Of a DNA stretch of 21,038 nucleotides, positions 1 through 6,559 are shown one piece after another. Source of the stretch: Bacillota bacterium. Lineage in GTDB: Bacteria > Bacillota > Clostridia > Clostridiales > Clostridiaceae. The notes below the pieces were generated by a model. That model worked only from the letters and a program-made list of their open reading frames with translations. It was not told where the DNA came from and did not search any database. Every line of letters begins with the position of its first letter. Position 1 is the first letter of the stretch. The stretch spans positions 1 through 21,038 of the forward strand of contig JAFADP010000183.1 in NCBI GenBank assembly GCA_023424785.1. The letters are read 5' to 3'. Position numbers and translations under genes: made by a program.

Positions 1-1
1 T

Positions 2-82
2 ATGGGAATTTACGCCTTTGGAGTGTCATATCAAACTAAAGTAGTCTATGTTTATCAAGACAAAATAGGACACGTTGAATAA
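2..82 (+). CDS. 3' tail of an unidentified reading frame (partial)
   Basis: An open frame runs in from the window edge and stops at TAA 80-82, giving a 26-residue tail that begins MGIYAFGVSYQTK. I do not recognise the family with confidence. The tail ending in a GI-x-AFGVSY-type strand loosely resembles the C-terminus of AAA-ATPase/PD-(D/E)XK (DUF1703) proteins, but that is a guess. It uses C-ending codons (tac, gcc, gtc, gac, cac) more often than the genes that follow, which could mean a different origin. In many clostridia clpX lies upstream of lonB; this tail does not look like a ClpX end. It may also be chance. Confidence 0.25.
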   Translation: MGIYAFGVSYQTKVVYVYQDKIGHVE

Positions 83-96
83 GGAATTAAACAAGC

Positions 97-116
97 TTTA
101 TAAAGTTTTATAAAGT
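97..116 (+). repeat. Tandem 10-bp direct repeat upstream of lonB
   Basis: TTTATAAAGT occurs twice head to tail (97-106 and 107-116). The first copy with the preceding base forms the perfect palindrome CTTTATAAAG (96-105). The period equals one helical turn and the repeat ends 20 bp before the preferred lonB start, so it lies where a promoter or operator would be. Each copy contains a TATAAA that could serve as a -10 element. The function is unknown. Confidence 0.5.
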
Positions 117-135
117 TTTGGCAACGGAAGTAAAG

Positions 136-1827
136 ATGATTAAAATACTTATTATTCTTCAGATTGTATTAATGACTATAGTGATATATGCCATAGTGTC
201 CAACAATGGTGGAGTCAAAAGTAGAAAAGTGATTATAGATAAACATAATAAAAAGGAAATGGATAGGCTTAATGATATGAATAGTATTTCATTAACAATT
301 CCTCTTACAGAAAAGAGTAGACCTAAGACTTTAAAAGAAGTAATAGGTCAAGAAAATGGAATAACAGCATTAAAAGCAGCATTATGCGGAACTAATCCAC
401 AACATGTAATTATTTATGGCCCTCCAGGAGTAGGAAAAACAGCAGCTGCAAGATTAGTATTAGAAGAGGCTAAAAAGAGTATACAATCTCCATTTGGAAT
501 AAATTCAAAGTTTGTAGAGATAGATGCTACAACTATTAGGTTTGATGAGAGGGGTATAGCTGATCCATTAATAGGTTCTGTACATGATCCTATATATCAA
601 GGAGCTGGAGCACTGGGGATAGCAGGTATTCCTCAACCTAAAGAGGGAGCAGTTACAAAGGCACATGGAGGAATATTATTTATAGACGAAATAGGAGAAT
701 TACATCCTACAGAATTAAATAAACTGTTAAAGGTCTTAGAAGATAGAAAGGTATTTTTAGATAGTTCATATTATAGTTCGGAAGATCCTAATATGCCATC
801 ATATATAAAACAAATATTTGAGAAAGGTTTACCAGCTGACTTTAGACTTATTGGAGCAACAACTAGAAGTCCAGAAGAGATATTACCAGCTATAAGATCT
901 AGGTGCGTTGAGATATTTTTTAGGGCTTTATCAACAGAGGAAATAATTCAAATAGGAAGAGACGCCGTTAATAAGATTGATTTAAATATAGAAGAAGAAG
1001 CTCTAAGTTTAATAGGTCAATTTTGCAATAATGGGCGAGAGGTAGTAAATTTAGTTCAGTTATGTGCTGGAATAGCTACTAATGAAAATAGAAGAGTAAT
1101 TAAAATAAAAGATGTAGAGTGGGTTATAGAGAATGGAAATTATACTAAGAAGCTAGATGTGAAAATTAGTGAACAACCTCAAGTAGGAATAGTTAATGGA
1201 TTGGCGGTCTATGGAGCTAATTTAGGAACTGTTATGATTATAGAGGTAGCAGCAAAGAAAGTACATGGTAGGGAAGGGAAGATAAAGGTTTCTGGTATAA
1301 CTGAAGAAGAAGAAATATCAAGTAATAATAGAAAAATGAAAAGAAAGAGTACTGCAATGTCATCTGTAGAAAATGTATTAACAGTTTTAAATAACATTTA
1401 TAATTTAAATTGTTATAATTATGATATACACTTAAATATTCCTGGTGGAGTACCAGTAGATGGACCATCAGCAGGAATAGCAATTGCAACTGCCATATAT
1501 AGTGCTATTACAGGTTTAAAGGTAAATAATAAAGTTGCTATGACTGGAGAAATTGGATTGCTTGGAGGAGTAAAACCAGTAGGTGGAGTGAAAGAAAAGA
1601 TACAAGGTGCAAAAAATGCAGGAGTATTTAATATCATAATCCCTAAGGATAATTTTAGTGAAACATTATTAGATATACAAGGAGTTGCTATACACCCTGT
1701 AGAAAGTGTTCAAGAAGTTTTTGACATAGCATTTGAAAATAATAAATTAGAAGAAAATATTAGCGATTTAAGAAATGTGGATATATTATTAGTAAATAAA
1801 AAGGATAATGAAAAGGGCCTTTGTTAA
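136..1827 (+). CDS. lonB: LonB, membrane-anchored Lon-type ATP-dependent protease
   Basis: This is a 563-residue AAA+ Ser/Lys protease of the LonB type. Residues about 2-21 form one membrane anchor (IKILIILQIVLMTIVIYAIV), followed by the family-typical KSRPKTLKEVIGQENG entry to the AAA+ module. Walker A is GPPGVGKT at 95-102, with a DEIGEL Walker B further on. The C-terminal protease domain carries DGPSAG with Ser445 and GGVKEK with Lys488, the usual 43-residue spacing of the Lon catalytic dyad. I chose ATG 136 because CGGAAG lies 5 nt upstream. An in-frame TTG at 118 has no ribosome-binding site and would add six residues. In Bacillus subtilis LonB is a forespore (sigma-F) protease encoded just before lonA, and the same order is seen here. 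The stop codon sits inside a terminator hairpin. The identification is strong; the sporulation role is inferred. Confidence 0.93.
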   Translation: MIKILIILQIVLMTIVIYAIVSNNGGVKSRKVIIDKHNKKEMDRLNDMNSISLTIPLTEKSRPKTLKEVIGQENGITALKAALCGTNPQHVIIYGPPGVGKTAAARLVLEEAKKSIQSPFGINSKFVEIDATTIRFDERGIADPLIGSVHDPIYQGAGALGIAGIPQPKEGAVTKAHGGILFIDEIGELHPTELNKLLKVLEDRKVFLDSSYYSSEDPNMPSYIKQIFEKGLPADFRLIGATTRSPEEILPAIRSRCVEIFFRALSTEEIIQIGRDAVNKIDLNIEEEALSLIGQFCNNGREVVNLVQLCAGIATNENRRVIKIKDVEWVIENGNYTKKLDVKISEQPQVGIVNGLAVYGANLGTVMIIEVAAKKVHGREGKIKVSGITEEEEISSNNRKMKRKSTAMSSVENVLTVLNNIYNLNCYNYDIHLNIPGGVPVDGPSAGIAIATAIYSAITGLKVNNKVAMTGEIGLLGGVKPVGGVKEKIQGAKNAGVFNIIIPKDNFSETLLDIQGVAIHPVESVQEVFDIAFENNKLEENISDLRNVDILLVNKKDNEKGLC

Positions 1828-1845
1828 TTTATGAAAGGCCTTTTT
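1811..1845 (+). terminator. Terminator of lonB, overlapping its last codons
   Basis: The arms AAAAGGGCCTTT (1811-1822) and AAAGGCCTTTTT (1834-1845) pair over 12 bp with one G-U, around an 11-nt loop. The 3' arm ends in a T-run. The lonB stop codon lies at the start of the loop. It separates lonB from the lonA promoter. Confidence 0.7.
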
Positions 1846-1849
1846 AATA

Positions 1850-1877
1850 TTGAAAAAAACTACTGTTATGGTATACT
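1850..1877 (+). promoter_or_regulatory. Sigma-A-type promoter of lonA
   Basis: TTGAAA (1850-1855), a 16-bp spacer, then TATACT (1872-1877), which is preceded by the extended -10 signal TGG. It lies 49 bp before the lonA start and directly after the lonB terminator, so lonA-engB form their own transcription unit. I see no CtsR-type direct repeat or CIRCE element nearby. Confidence 0.65.
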
Positions 1878-1925
1878 AAATAAGTCTAATAAAATTTATA
1901 AAATAAATAGGATGGAGGGAGCATT

Positions 1926-4253
1926 ATGGAAAAAATAAAGAGTATTCCTTTAATTCCTCTAAGAGGGTTAACTATATTCCCTAATATGGTTGTACATTTT
2001 GATGCAGGTAGAGAAAAATCTATCATAGCTATTGAAGAGGCTATGTTGAATAATGAAAATATATTTTTAGTTACTCAAAAAAATGAGGAAGTAGAAACAC
2101 CTAATCATGATGATATAAATACTATAGGAACAGTATGTAAAATAAAACAGATAATAAAGTTACCTAGCAATACTATTAGGGTATTAGTTGAAGGAATAAA
2201 AAAGGCTAGAATTGAAAGCTATATAGATAATTTAAAATACTTCGAGGTTTTAGTAGAAGATATTCAAGATGAATGTAATGATGAAATTGAGTTACAAGCT
2301 CACTTTAAGATATTAAAAGATACATTTATTAAGTTTATAAAATTAATAGGCACAGAAAGCAATGAGATGCCTAAGAATATTGAAGATCAGAAAGATGTAA
2401 ATGAGTTTGTTGATATGGTTTCAGGATATTTACCAATAGACTATAAAAAGAAGCAAGAAATACTTGAAACTATAGAATTAAACGAAAGAATAGAAAAGAT
2501 TTTAGTAATATTAGAGAATGAAATTAAGGTAGTAAAGGTTCAAAGGAAATTAGCTAGCAAGGTAAAAAAGAGTGCAGATGAATCACAAAAAGAGTTCTAT
2601 TTAAGAGAACAACTTAAGTTCATACAACAAGAATTAGGTGAAGATGTTAATGGTGTAAAAGAAATAGAAGGTATAAGAGAAAAGATATCTTCATCAAAAA
2701 TGCCTAAGATAGCAAAAGATAAGGCATTTGAAGAACTTAGAAAGCTTAAAAACATAGGACTGGCTAGCTCAGAAGGAAACTCAATTAAAAATTATTTAGA
2801 TTGGGTTCTTGATATACCTTGGGGAAGATATACTAGAGAAAATTTAGATATAGCAAAAGTAGAGAAAGTTCTTAATGAAGAACATTATGGATTAAAAGAT
2901 GTAAAAGAAAGAATCTTAGAATACTTATCTGTTAAAAAGATAAGCGGATCATCAAAAGGTCCTATACTTTGCTTAGTAGGTCCGCCAGGAGTTGGTAAGA
3001 CGTCTATTGCAAGTTCAATAGCTAAAGCTATTAATAGAAAATATGTAAGAATGGCTTTAGGTGGAGTGAGTGATGAAGCAGAAATAAGAGGACATAGAAG
3101 AACTTATGTAGCGGCTATACCTGGTAGAGTTATATATGGACTAAAAGAAGCAAAATCTATGAATCCGTTAATTCTTTTAGACGAAATAGATAAATTAAGT
3201 TCTAATTATAAAGGAAATCCAGCAGATGCCTTATTAGAAGTTTTAGATAGTGAACAAAATAAGACATTTAGAGATAACTTTATTGAATTACCAACAGATT
3301 TATCAAAGGTATTATTTATAACTACTGCAAATAGTTTAGAGACTATTCCAAGACCATTATTAGATAGAATGGAAGTAGTAGAAGTTTCAGGTTATACATA
3401 TGAAGAAAAATTCTATATTGCTAAAAATCATTTAATAAAGAAGATTATTAAAGAATATTCATTACCTGAAGATAAAGTAATTATAAGCGATGAGGCTATA
3501 AAATTAATTATAAATGGTTATACTAGGGAATCTGGAGTAAGAGGACTAGAAAGAAAATTATCAGCCTTAATTAGAAAAGCTATGACATATATTCTAAAGA
3601 GAAACTTAGAGAGTGTAGTAATAGATGAAAATATGGTTATAGAACTAATGGGTAAACAAAGTTTTACATTTGATAAAAACCAAAATGAGGACAAGGTTGG
3701 AGTTGTAACTGGAATGGCATGGACTGCTTATGGTGGAGATACTCTTCCAGTAGAAGCTGTTAGCATGACTGGAAATGGTAAGTTACAATTAACTGGTCAA
3801 CTAGGTGATGTTATGCAAGAGTCTGCAAAGACTGCTTACTCTTATGTTAGATCAAATGCTAAAAAATTTGGTATAGATGAAGATTTTTATAAAAATAAAG
3901 ATATCCATGTACATGTTCCAGAAGGGGCAGTACCAAAAGATGGACCTTCTGCAGGAGTTACTATGGTAACAGCATTAGTATCAGCACTATCAGGTAATAA
4001 GGTAAGAGGAAATATTGCTATGACTGGTGAAGTTACATTGACTGGACAAGTACTAGCTATAGGTGGACTTAAAGAAAAGGCTTTAGCTGCATATAGATAT
4101 GGTATAGATACTATAATAATTCCTAAGGAAAATGAGAAAGATATAGAGATGATACCTGATTCAATTAAAGATAAAATAAAAATTATTTTATGTAATAAGG
4201 TTGATGAAGTGGTAAAAAATTCGGTAATTGGAGTTGAAACTCATGATAATTAA
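1926..4253 (+). CDS. lonA: LonA, ATP-dependent Lon protease
   Basis: This 775-residue cytosolic protease is full length for bacterial Lon. It starts with the Lon substrate-binding domain (IPLIPLRGLTIFPNMVVHFD, residues about 7-26), followed by a helical region with the FYLREQLKFIQQELGE signature. The AAA+ module has Walker A GPPGVGKT at 352-359 and Walker B LLDEIDKLS. The peptidase domain has Ser675 in KDGPSAG and Lys718 in GGLKEK, 43 residues apart as in other Lon enzymes. It degrades misfolded and selected regulatory proteins. ATG 1926 is preceded by GGAGGG at 7 nt spacing. The last 11 bases overlap the start of engB, so the two are co-translated. No missing motif or frameshift is visible. 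Confidence 0.96.
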   Translation: MEKIKSIPLIPLRGLTIFPNMVVHFDAGREKSIIAIEEAMLNNENIFLVTQKNEEVETPNHDDINTIGTVCKIKQIIKLPSNTIRVLVEGIKKARIESYIDNLKYFEVLVEDIQDECNDEIELQAHFKILKDTFIKFIKLIGTESNEMPKNIEDQKDVNEFVDMVSGYLPIDYKKKQEILETIELNERIEKILVILENEIKVVKVQRKLASKVKKSADESQKEFYLREQLKFIQQELGEDVNGVKEIEGIREKISSSKMPKIAKDKAFEELRKLKNIGLASSEGNSIKNYLDWVLDIPWGRYTRENLDIAKVEKVLNEEHYGLKDVKERILEYLSVKKISGSSKGPILCLVGPPGVGKTSIASSIAKAINRKYVRMALGGVSDEAEIRGHRRTYVAAIPGRVIYGLKEAKSMNPLILLDEIDKLSSNYKGNPADALLEVLDSEQNKTFRDNFIELPTDLSKVLFITTANSLETIPRPLLDRMEVVEVSGYTYEEKFYIAKNHLIKKIIKEYSLPEDKVIISDEAIKLIINGYTRESGVRGLERKLSALIRKAMTYILKRNLESVVIDENMVIELMGKQSFTFDKNQNEDKVGVVTGMAWTAYGGDTLPVEAVSMTGNGKLQLTGQLGDVMQESAKTAYSYVRSNAKKFGIDEDFYKNKDIHVHVPEGAVPKDGPSAGVTMVTALVSALSGNKVRGNIAMTGEVTLTGQVLAIGGLKEKALAAYRYGIDTIIIPKENEKDIEMIPDSIKDKIKIILCNKVDEVVKNSVIGVETHDN

Positions 4254-4836
4254 AAAAAGTGAATTTATTACATCAGCAGTTAAGAAGTCGCAGTATCCTA
4301 TTGATGGAAGAGTTGAAATAGCCTTTGTTGGAAGATCAAATGTAGGAAAGAGTTCAATAATTAATGCTCTTACTAATAGAAGGAAACTGGCGAAAGTTAG
4401 TCAAACACCAGGAAAAACAAGACTAATAAACTTCTTTTTAATAAATGATGATTTTTATTTAGTAGATTTACCTGGATATGGATATGCGAAGGTGTCTAAG
4501 AAAGAGAAGGAAAGTTGGGGTAAAACTATAGAAACTTATCTTAATGGTAGAGAAGAGCTTAAGAGAGTTGTTTTACTAGTGGATTCTAGACATAAACCTA
4601 CAGCAGATGATATATTAATGTTTAATTGGATAAAGCATTATGGTTATGAAGCTATAATAGTAGCTACTAAAAGTGATAAGTTATCTAATAATGAAATTCC
4701 TAAGAGTAGAAAGTTAATTAAAGAAACATTGAAATTAACAGAAGATGATGAATTTTATTTCTTCTCATCACTAAATAAAAAGGGAAGAGATGAACTTATT
4801 GATAAATTATTTGGACCAATAGCTAAAACAGAATAA
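4243..4836 (+). CDS. engB: EngB (YsxC/YihA), ribosome-assembly GTPase
   Basis: This 197-residue TrmE-Era-EngA-EngB-Septin-type GTPase acts in late 50S subunit assembly. The G1 motif GRSNVGKSS is at residues 30-38, G3 is DLPGYGYAKV, and G4 is TKSDK. A family-typical TPGKTRLINFF switch I region precedes G3. ATG 4243 is chosen because GGAG lies 9 nt upstream and because it gives the usual N-terminus MIIKKSEFITSA. An upstream in-frame TTG at 4228 has no site of its own. The first 11 bases lie inside the end of lonA, a classic coupled overlap. The lonA-engB order is common in Firmicutes. A strong terminator follows. Confidence 0.95.
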   Translation: MIIKKSEFITSAVKKSQYPIDGRVEIAFVGRSNVGKSSIINALTNRRKLAKVSQTPGKTRLINFFLINDDFYLVDLPGYGYAKVSKKEKESWGKTIETYLNGREELKRVVLLVDSRHKPTADDILMFNWIKHYGYEAIIVATKSDKLSNNEIPKSRKLIKETLKLTEDDEFYFFSSLNKKGRDELIDKLFGPIAKTE

Positions 4837-4845
4837 TAATTCTTT

Positions 4846-4880
4846 AAAATAGTATAGATTTTTTTCTATACTATTTTTTT
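4846..4880 (+). terminator. Rho-independent terminator of lonA-engB
   Basis: A perfect 12-bp stem, AAAATAGTATAG (4846-4857) with CTATACTATTTT (4866-4877), has an 8-nt loop, and the 3' arm ends in a run of seven Ts. It lies 9 bp after the engB stop. Confidence 0.85.
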
Positions 4881-4915
4881 GCAAATAGTGTCAAATTATA
4901 AATTACCGAATAAGA

Positions 4916-4921
4916 TATACT
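4916..4921 (+). promoter_or_regulatory. Possible -10 element for the Cys/Gly-rich gene pair
   Basis: TATACT lies 40 bp before the start at 4962, but no recognisable -35 is found 16-18 bp upstream. GATATACTA (4914-4922) is one base off the sigma-K -10 pattern CATAnnnTA, again without an AC-type -35. A promoter is expected here because a terminator ends at 4880; its sigma factor cannot be read. Confidence 0.3.
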
Positions 4922-4961
4922 ATAAAAAATAAATAAGATATATGCTTTAGGAGGTAAGGGT

Positions 4962-5501
4962 ATGGAAATTAATGATATTATTAATGGCTTAAACTCCAAT
5001 TGTAATAGTACCAATAATCGTTGTACAGATAATTGTTGTACAAATAATAATTGCGGTACTGGAAACTGTGGTAACTTTGGAAACTGTGGTGGATTTGGAA
5101 ACTGTGGTGGATTTGGAAATTTCGGCTTCGGCGGATGGTGGATTTGGATTATTATTATTTTATTCTTCTTCTTTGGATGGGGCGGAAATGGCTTCGGAGG
5201 AGGATTTGGAAATCAATATGGATACGGCGGTTACGGAAATAACTGTTGTTGCTGCTGCTGTGAAGGAAATAAGAAAAAGAAAGATTGTTGCTGCTGCAGT
5301 AATAATTATGGTCAAGGCGGTTGTTGCTGCGATTGTTGCTGCAATTCATACGGCAATAACAGATACAATAACAATTCATTCTTTGGAGGATCTTGGTGGT
5401 TATTCTTACTAGTTCTTTTATTTATATGTGGTTGTGGAAATAATAACTGTGGATGCGGTCTTGTAGATGGTGGATGTGGTTTTGGTAACGGCTGCTTCTA
5501 A
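4962..5501 (+). CDS. Cys/Gly/Asn-rich protein with two aromatic-hydrophobic blocks, putative spore-surface protein
   Basis: This 179-residue protein holds 30 cysteines (17%). The parts in order are: an Asn/Cys N-terminus; imperfect CGGFGN repeats at 36-58; a hydrophobic block WWIWIIIILFFFFGW at 59-73; a Gly/Tyr stretch; clusters of six Cys (95-100), four Cys (109-112) and two of three Cys (121-127) broken by a KKKK patch; a second hydrophobic block WWLFLLVLLFICG at 145-157; and a Cys/Gly tail ending GCF. I recognise no enzymatic domain. Composition and block plan match the loosely named high-cysteine (chorion-like) proteins annotated in Clostridium and Bacillus, which are thought to be disulfide cross-linked surface or coat proteins. 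ATG 4962 has GGAGG at a suitable distance. It is followed after 35 bp by a similar gene. The spore role is inferred, not shown. Confidence 0.8.
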   Translation: MEINDIINGLNSNCNSTNNRCTDNCCTNNNCGTGNCGNFGNCGGFGNCGGFGNFGFGGWWIWIIIILFFFFGWGGNGFGGGFGNQYGYGGYGNNCCCCCCEGNKKKKDCCCCSNNYGQGGCCCDCCCNSYGNNRYNNNSFFGGSWWLFLLVLLFICGCGNNNCGCGLVDGGCGFGNGCF

Positions 5502-5504
5502 TAT

Positions 5505-5537
5505 TAGCTATCTATTAATTAGGAGGGGAGATAGTTA
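5505..5537 (+). promoter_or_regulatory. Hairpin with the ribosome-binding site of the next gene in its loop
   Basis: TAGCTATCT (5505-5513) pairs with AGATAGTTA (5529-5537) over 9 bp including one G-U. The 15-nt loop holds the AGGAGGGG ribosome-binding site, and the last arm base is the A of the start codon. In the read-through mRNA of the gene pair this would present or gate the site for translation. Confidence 0.4.
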
Positions 5538-5812
5538 TGTCAAAGAAAAAGCATAGAGACGAGTGTTGCTGCTGTGAATCATGTTGCTGTGAACCATGTT
5601 GCTGTCAATCATGCTGTTGTCAACCATACGGTGCTCAAGGAAATAATGGACTTCTTGGAGGATTTAATGGTGGATTTAATGGTGGATGGGAAGCCATAGT
5701 ATTTTGGTTAATAGCTTGTGGAGCAGGGCTTTTAAACACTAATTCAATCTTAATAATATTATTATTCATACTATATGGATGGAGCCTAGGTTGTGGCTTT
5801 GCATTCTTTTAG
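5537..5812 (+). CDS. Cys-repeat protein with C-terminal hydrophobic segments, putative spore-surface protein
   Basis: The 91-residue product starts with the basic MSKKKHRDE, followed by four tandem copies of CCC-[EQ]-[SP] (residues about 10-30, 13 cysteines). A Gly-rich linker with GGFNGGFNGGW comes next, then two hydrophobic stretches (about 52-65 and 70-84) ending GCGFAFF. There are 15 cysteines in total. No family with known function is recognised; the layout (basic head, Cys repeats, Gly linker, membrane-like tail) parallels the gene upstream and suggests a cross-linked envelope or coat component. It begins 35 bp after the upstream gene with AGGAGGGG, so the two are probably one operon. 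Its N-terminal MSKKKH matches MSKRKH of the next gene. Confidence 0.78.
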   Translation: MSKKKHRDECCCCESCCCEPCCCQSCCCQPYGAQGNNGLLGGFNGGFNGGWEAIVFWLIACGAGLLNTNSILIILLFILYGWSLGCGFAFF

Positions 5813-5830
5813 TAAATAATAAAGTTAGGT

Positions 5831-5851
5831 GGAGGGTTAAAGTAACCCTCC
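5831..5851. other. Perfect 9-bp hairpin between the Cys-repeat and Asn/Met-rich genes
   Basis: GGAGGGTTA (5831-5839), loop AAG, then TAACCCTCC (5843-5851). It is followed on the plus strand by A-rich, not T-rich, sequence, so it is not a classical intrinsic terminator in that direction. It could stabilise the 3' end of the upstream transcript. The GGAGGG arm would base-pair with any anti-Shine-Dalgarno-like strand, but no start codon follows it closely. Confidence 0.5.
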
Positions 5852-5872
5852 AAAAAAATATTCAAATTTATT

Positions 5873-5900
5873 AACCAAAAAAAAATCAATACATATATTA
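5873..5900 (+). promoter_or_regulatory. Candidate sigma-K-type promoter
   Basis: CATATATTA (5892-5900) fits the mother-cell sigma-K -10 pattern CATAnnnTA exactly, and AACC (5873-5876) fits the -35 pattern mACm. The spacing (15 bp) is a little shorter than the usual 16-17. It lies 39 bp before the start of the gene at 5939. In AT-rich DNA such matches occur by chance, so this is a lead only. Confidence 0.3.
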
Positions 5901-5938
5901 ATAATTATAAATAGGAAATTTTATAAGGAGGAGGGGTA

Positions 5939-6406
5939 ATGTCCAAACGTAAACATAAGGGTAGAGACAGGGACAGGAATAGAAATATAATGAATAATCC
6001 AGTAAGAGGACCGATGAATAATCCATTTGGTATAACCCCCCAACAACTATTAGGTATGCTTGGTGGAAATATGGATATGAACAAATTAGGAAATATATTA
6101 ACTTCTATGAATAGAGATGGTTTTGACCTAAATGCTCTTAATCAGCAGATGATGAATTCTTTTAACATTGGAAACATGAATAGTATGTCAAATATGAATG
6201 GTATGGATGTAAATAATACAGATATGAATAATACAAATAATGATTTAAATAGTGTTGGTAATACATCGGATATTGCAAATAATATAAACATAGATGAGGA
6301 CTTGGAGTTTTTATTATCACTAAGAAGAATAGTTGATTCAAGTAGATTAGATCTTATTGATAAGATAATAGAATTATATCAAAAGGGAGAGATTAAAAAA
6401 ATTTAA
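5939..6406 (+). CDS. Asn/Met-rich hypothetical protein with basic head and helical tail
   Basis: This 155-residue protein has no close family that I recognise. It starts MSKRKHKGRDRDRNRN, close to the MSKKKHRD head of the Cys-repeat protein upstream. A Pro/Asn segment with two MNNP copies and a GITPQQLLGMLGG stretch follow, then a long low-complexity Asn/Met/Asp region (about 70-118). It ends in a charged helical segment (DEDLEFLLSLRRIVDSSRLD) running to EIKKI. There is no cysteine, no signal peptide and no membrane segment. ATG 5939 is preceded by GGAGGAGGGG. The shared head and position argue for a role with the two Cys-rich proteins, perhaps as another spore-surface component; this is inference. 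Confidence 0.75.
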   Translation: MSKRKHKGRDRDRNRNIMNNPVRGPMNNPFGITPQQLLGMLGGNMDMNKLGNILTSMNRDGFDLNALNQQMMNSFNIGNMNSMSNMNGMDVNNTDMNNTNNDLNSVGNTSDIANNINIDEDLEFLLSLRRIVDSSRLDLIDKIIELYQKGEIKKI

Positions 6407-6484
6407 TTTTTTTTAAATTAGGTGTATAAAATCATTATTATGGGTTAATAATAATAATGTACAAAGGAGATAAATCTTTTGTAA

Positions 6485-6509
6485 TTAAGTAAAGAGTTTC
6501 TTTACTTAA
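6485..6509 (+). other. Perfect 10-bp hairpin followed by C-tracts
   Basis: TTAAGTAAAG (6485-6494), loop AGTTT, then CTTTACTTAA (6500-6509). It is followed at once by seven Cs, AT and five Cs, which is unusual in such AT-rich DNA and gives two long G-runs on the minus strand. It sits just upstream of the GC-rich terminator at 6529. Confidence 0.6.
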
Positions 6510-6528
6510 CCCCCCCATCCCCCTTTTA

Positions 6529-6553
6529 GGCCGCAGTTGATGCGGCCTTTTTT
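6529..6553 (+). terminator. Strong rho-independent terminator of the 4962-6406 cluster
   Basis: GGCCGCA (6529-6535), loop GTTGA, TGCGGCC (6541-6547), then TTTTTT. This is a GC-rich stem with a clean T-tract on the plus strand. The minus-strand gene ending at 6560 converges on it, but the minus-strand side lacks a T-tract. Confidence 0.9.
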
Positions 6554-6559
6554 ATATCT

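Noticed and set aside
1209..1637. Minus-strand open frames of 62-83 codons
   Set aside because: They lie opposite lonB in antisense, lack ribosome-binding sites and show no family resemblance.
5068..5412. 114-codon plus-strand frame and a minus-strand frame inside the first Cys-rich gene
   Set aside because: They arise from the Gly/Cys codon repeats of the real gene read in other frames; no ribosome-binding site.
5831..5851. 9-bp hairpin as an intrinsic terminator
   Set aside because: No T-tract follows on either strand, so it is listed only as a hairpin.
6457..6492. 11-codon frame MYKGDKSFVIK before the C-tract
   Set aside because: No ribosome-binding site, and it runs into the following hairpin; nothing supports it as a gene or leader peptide.
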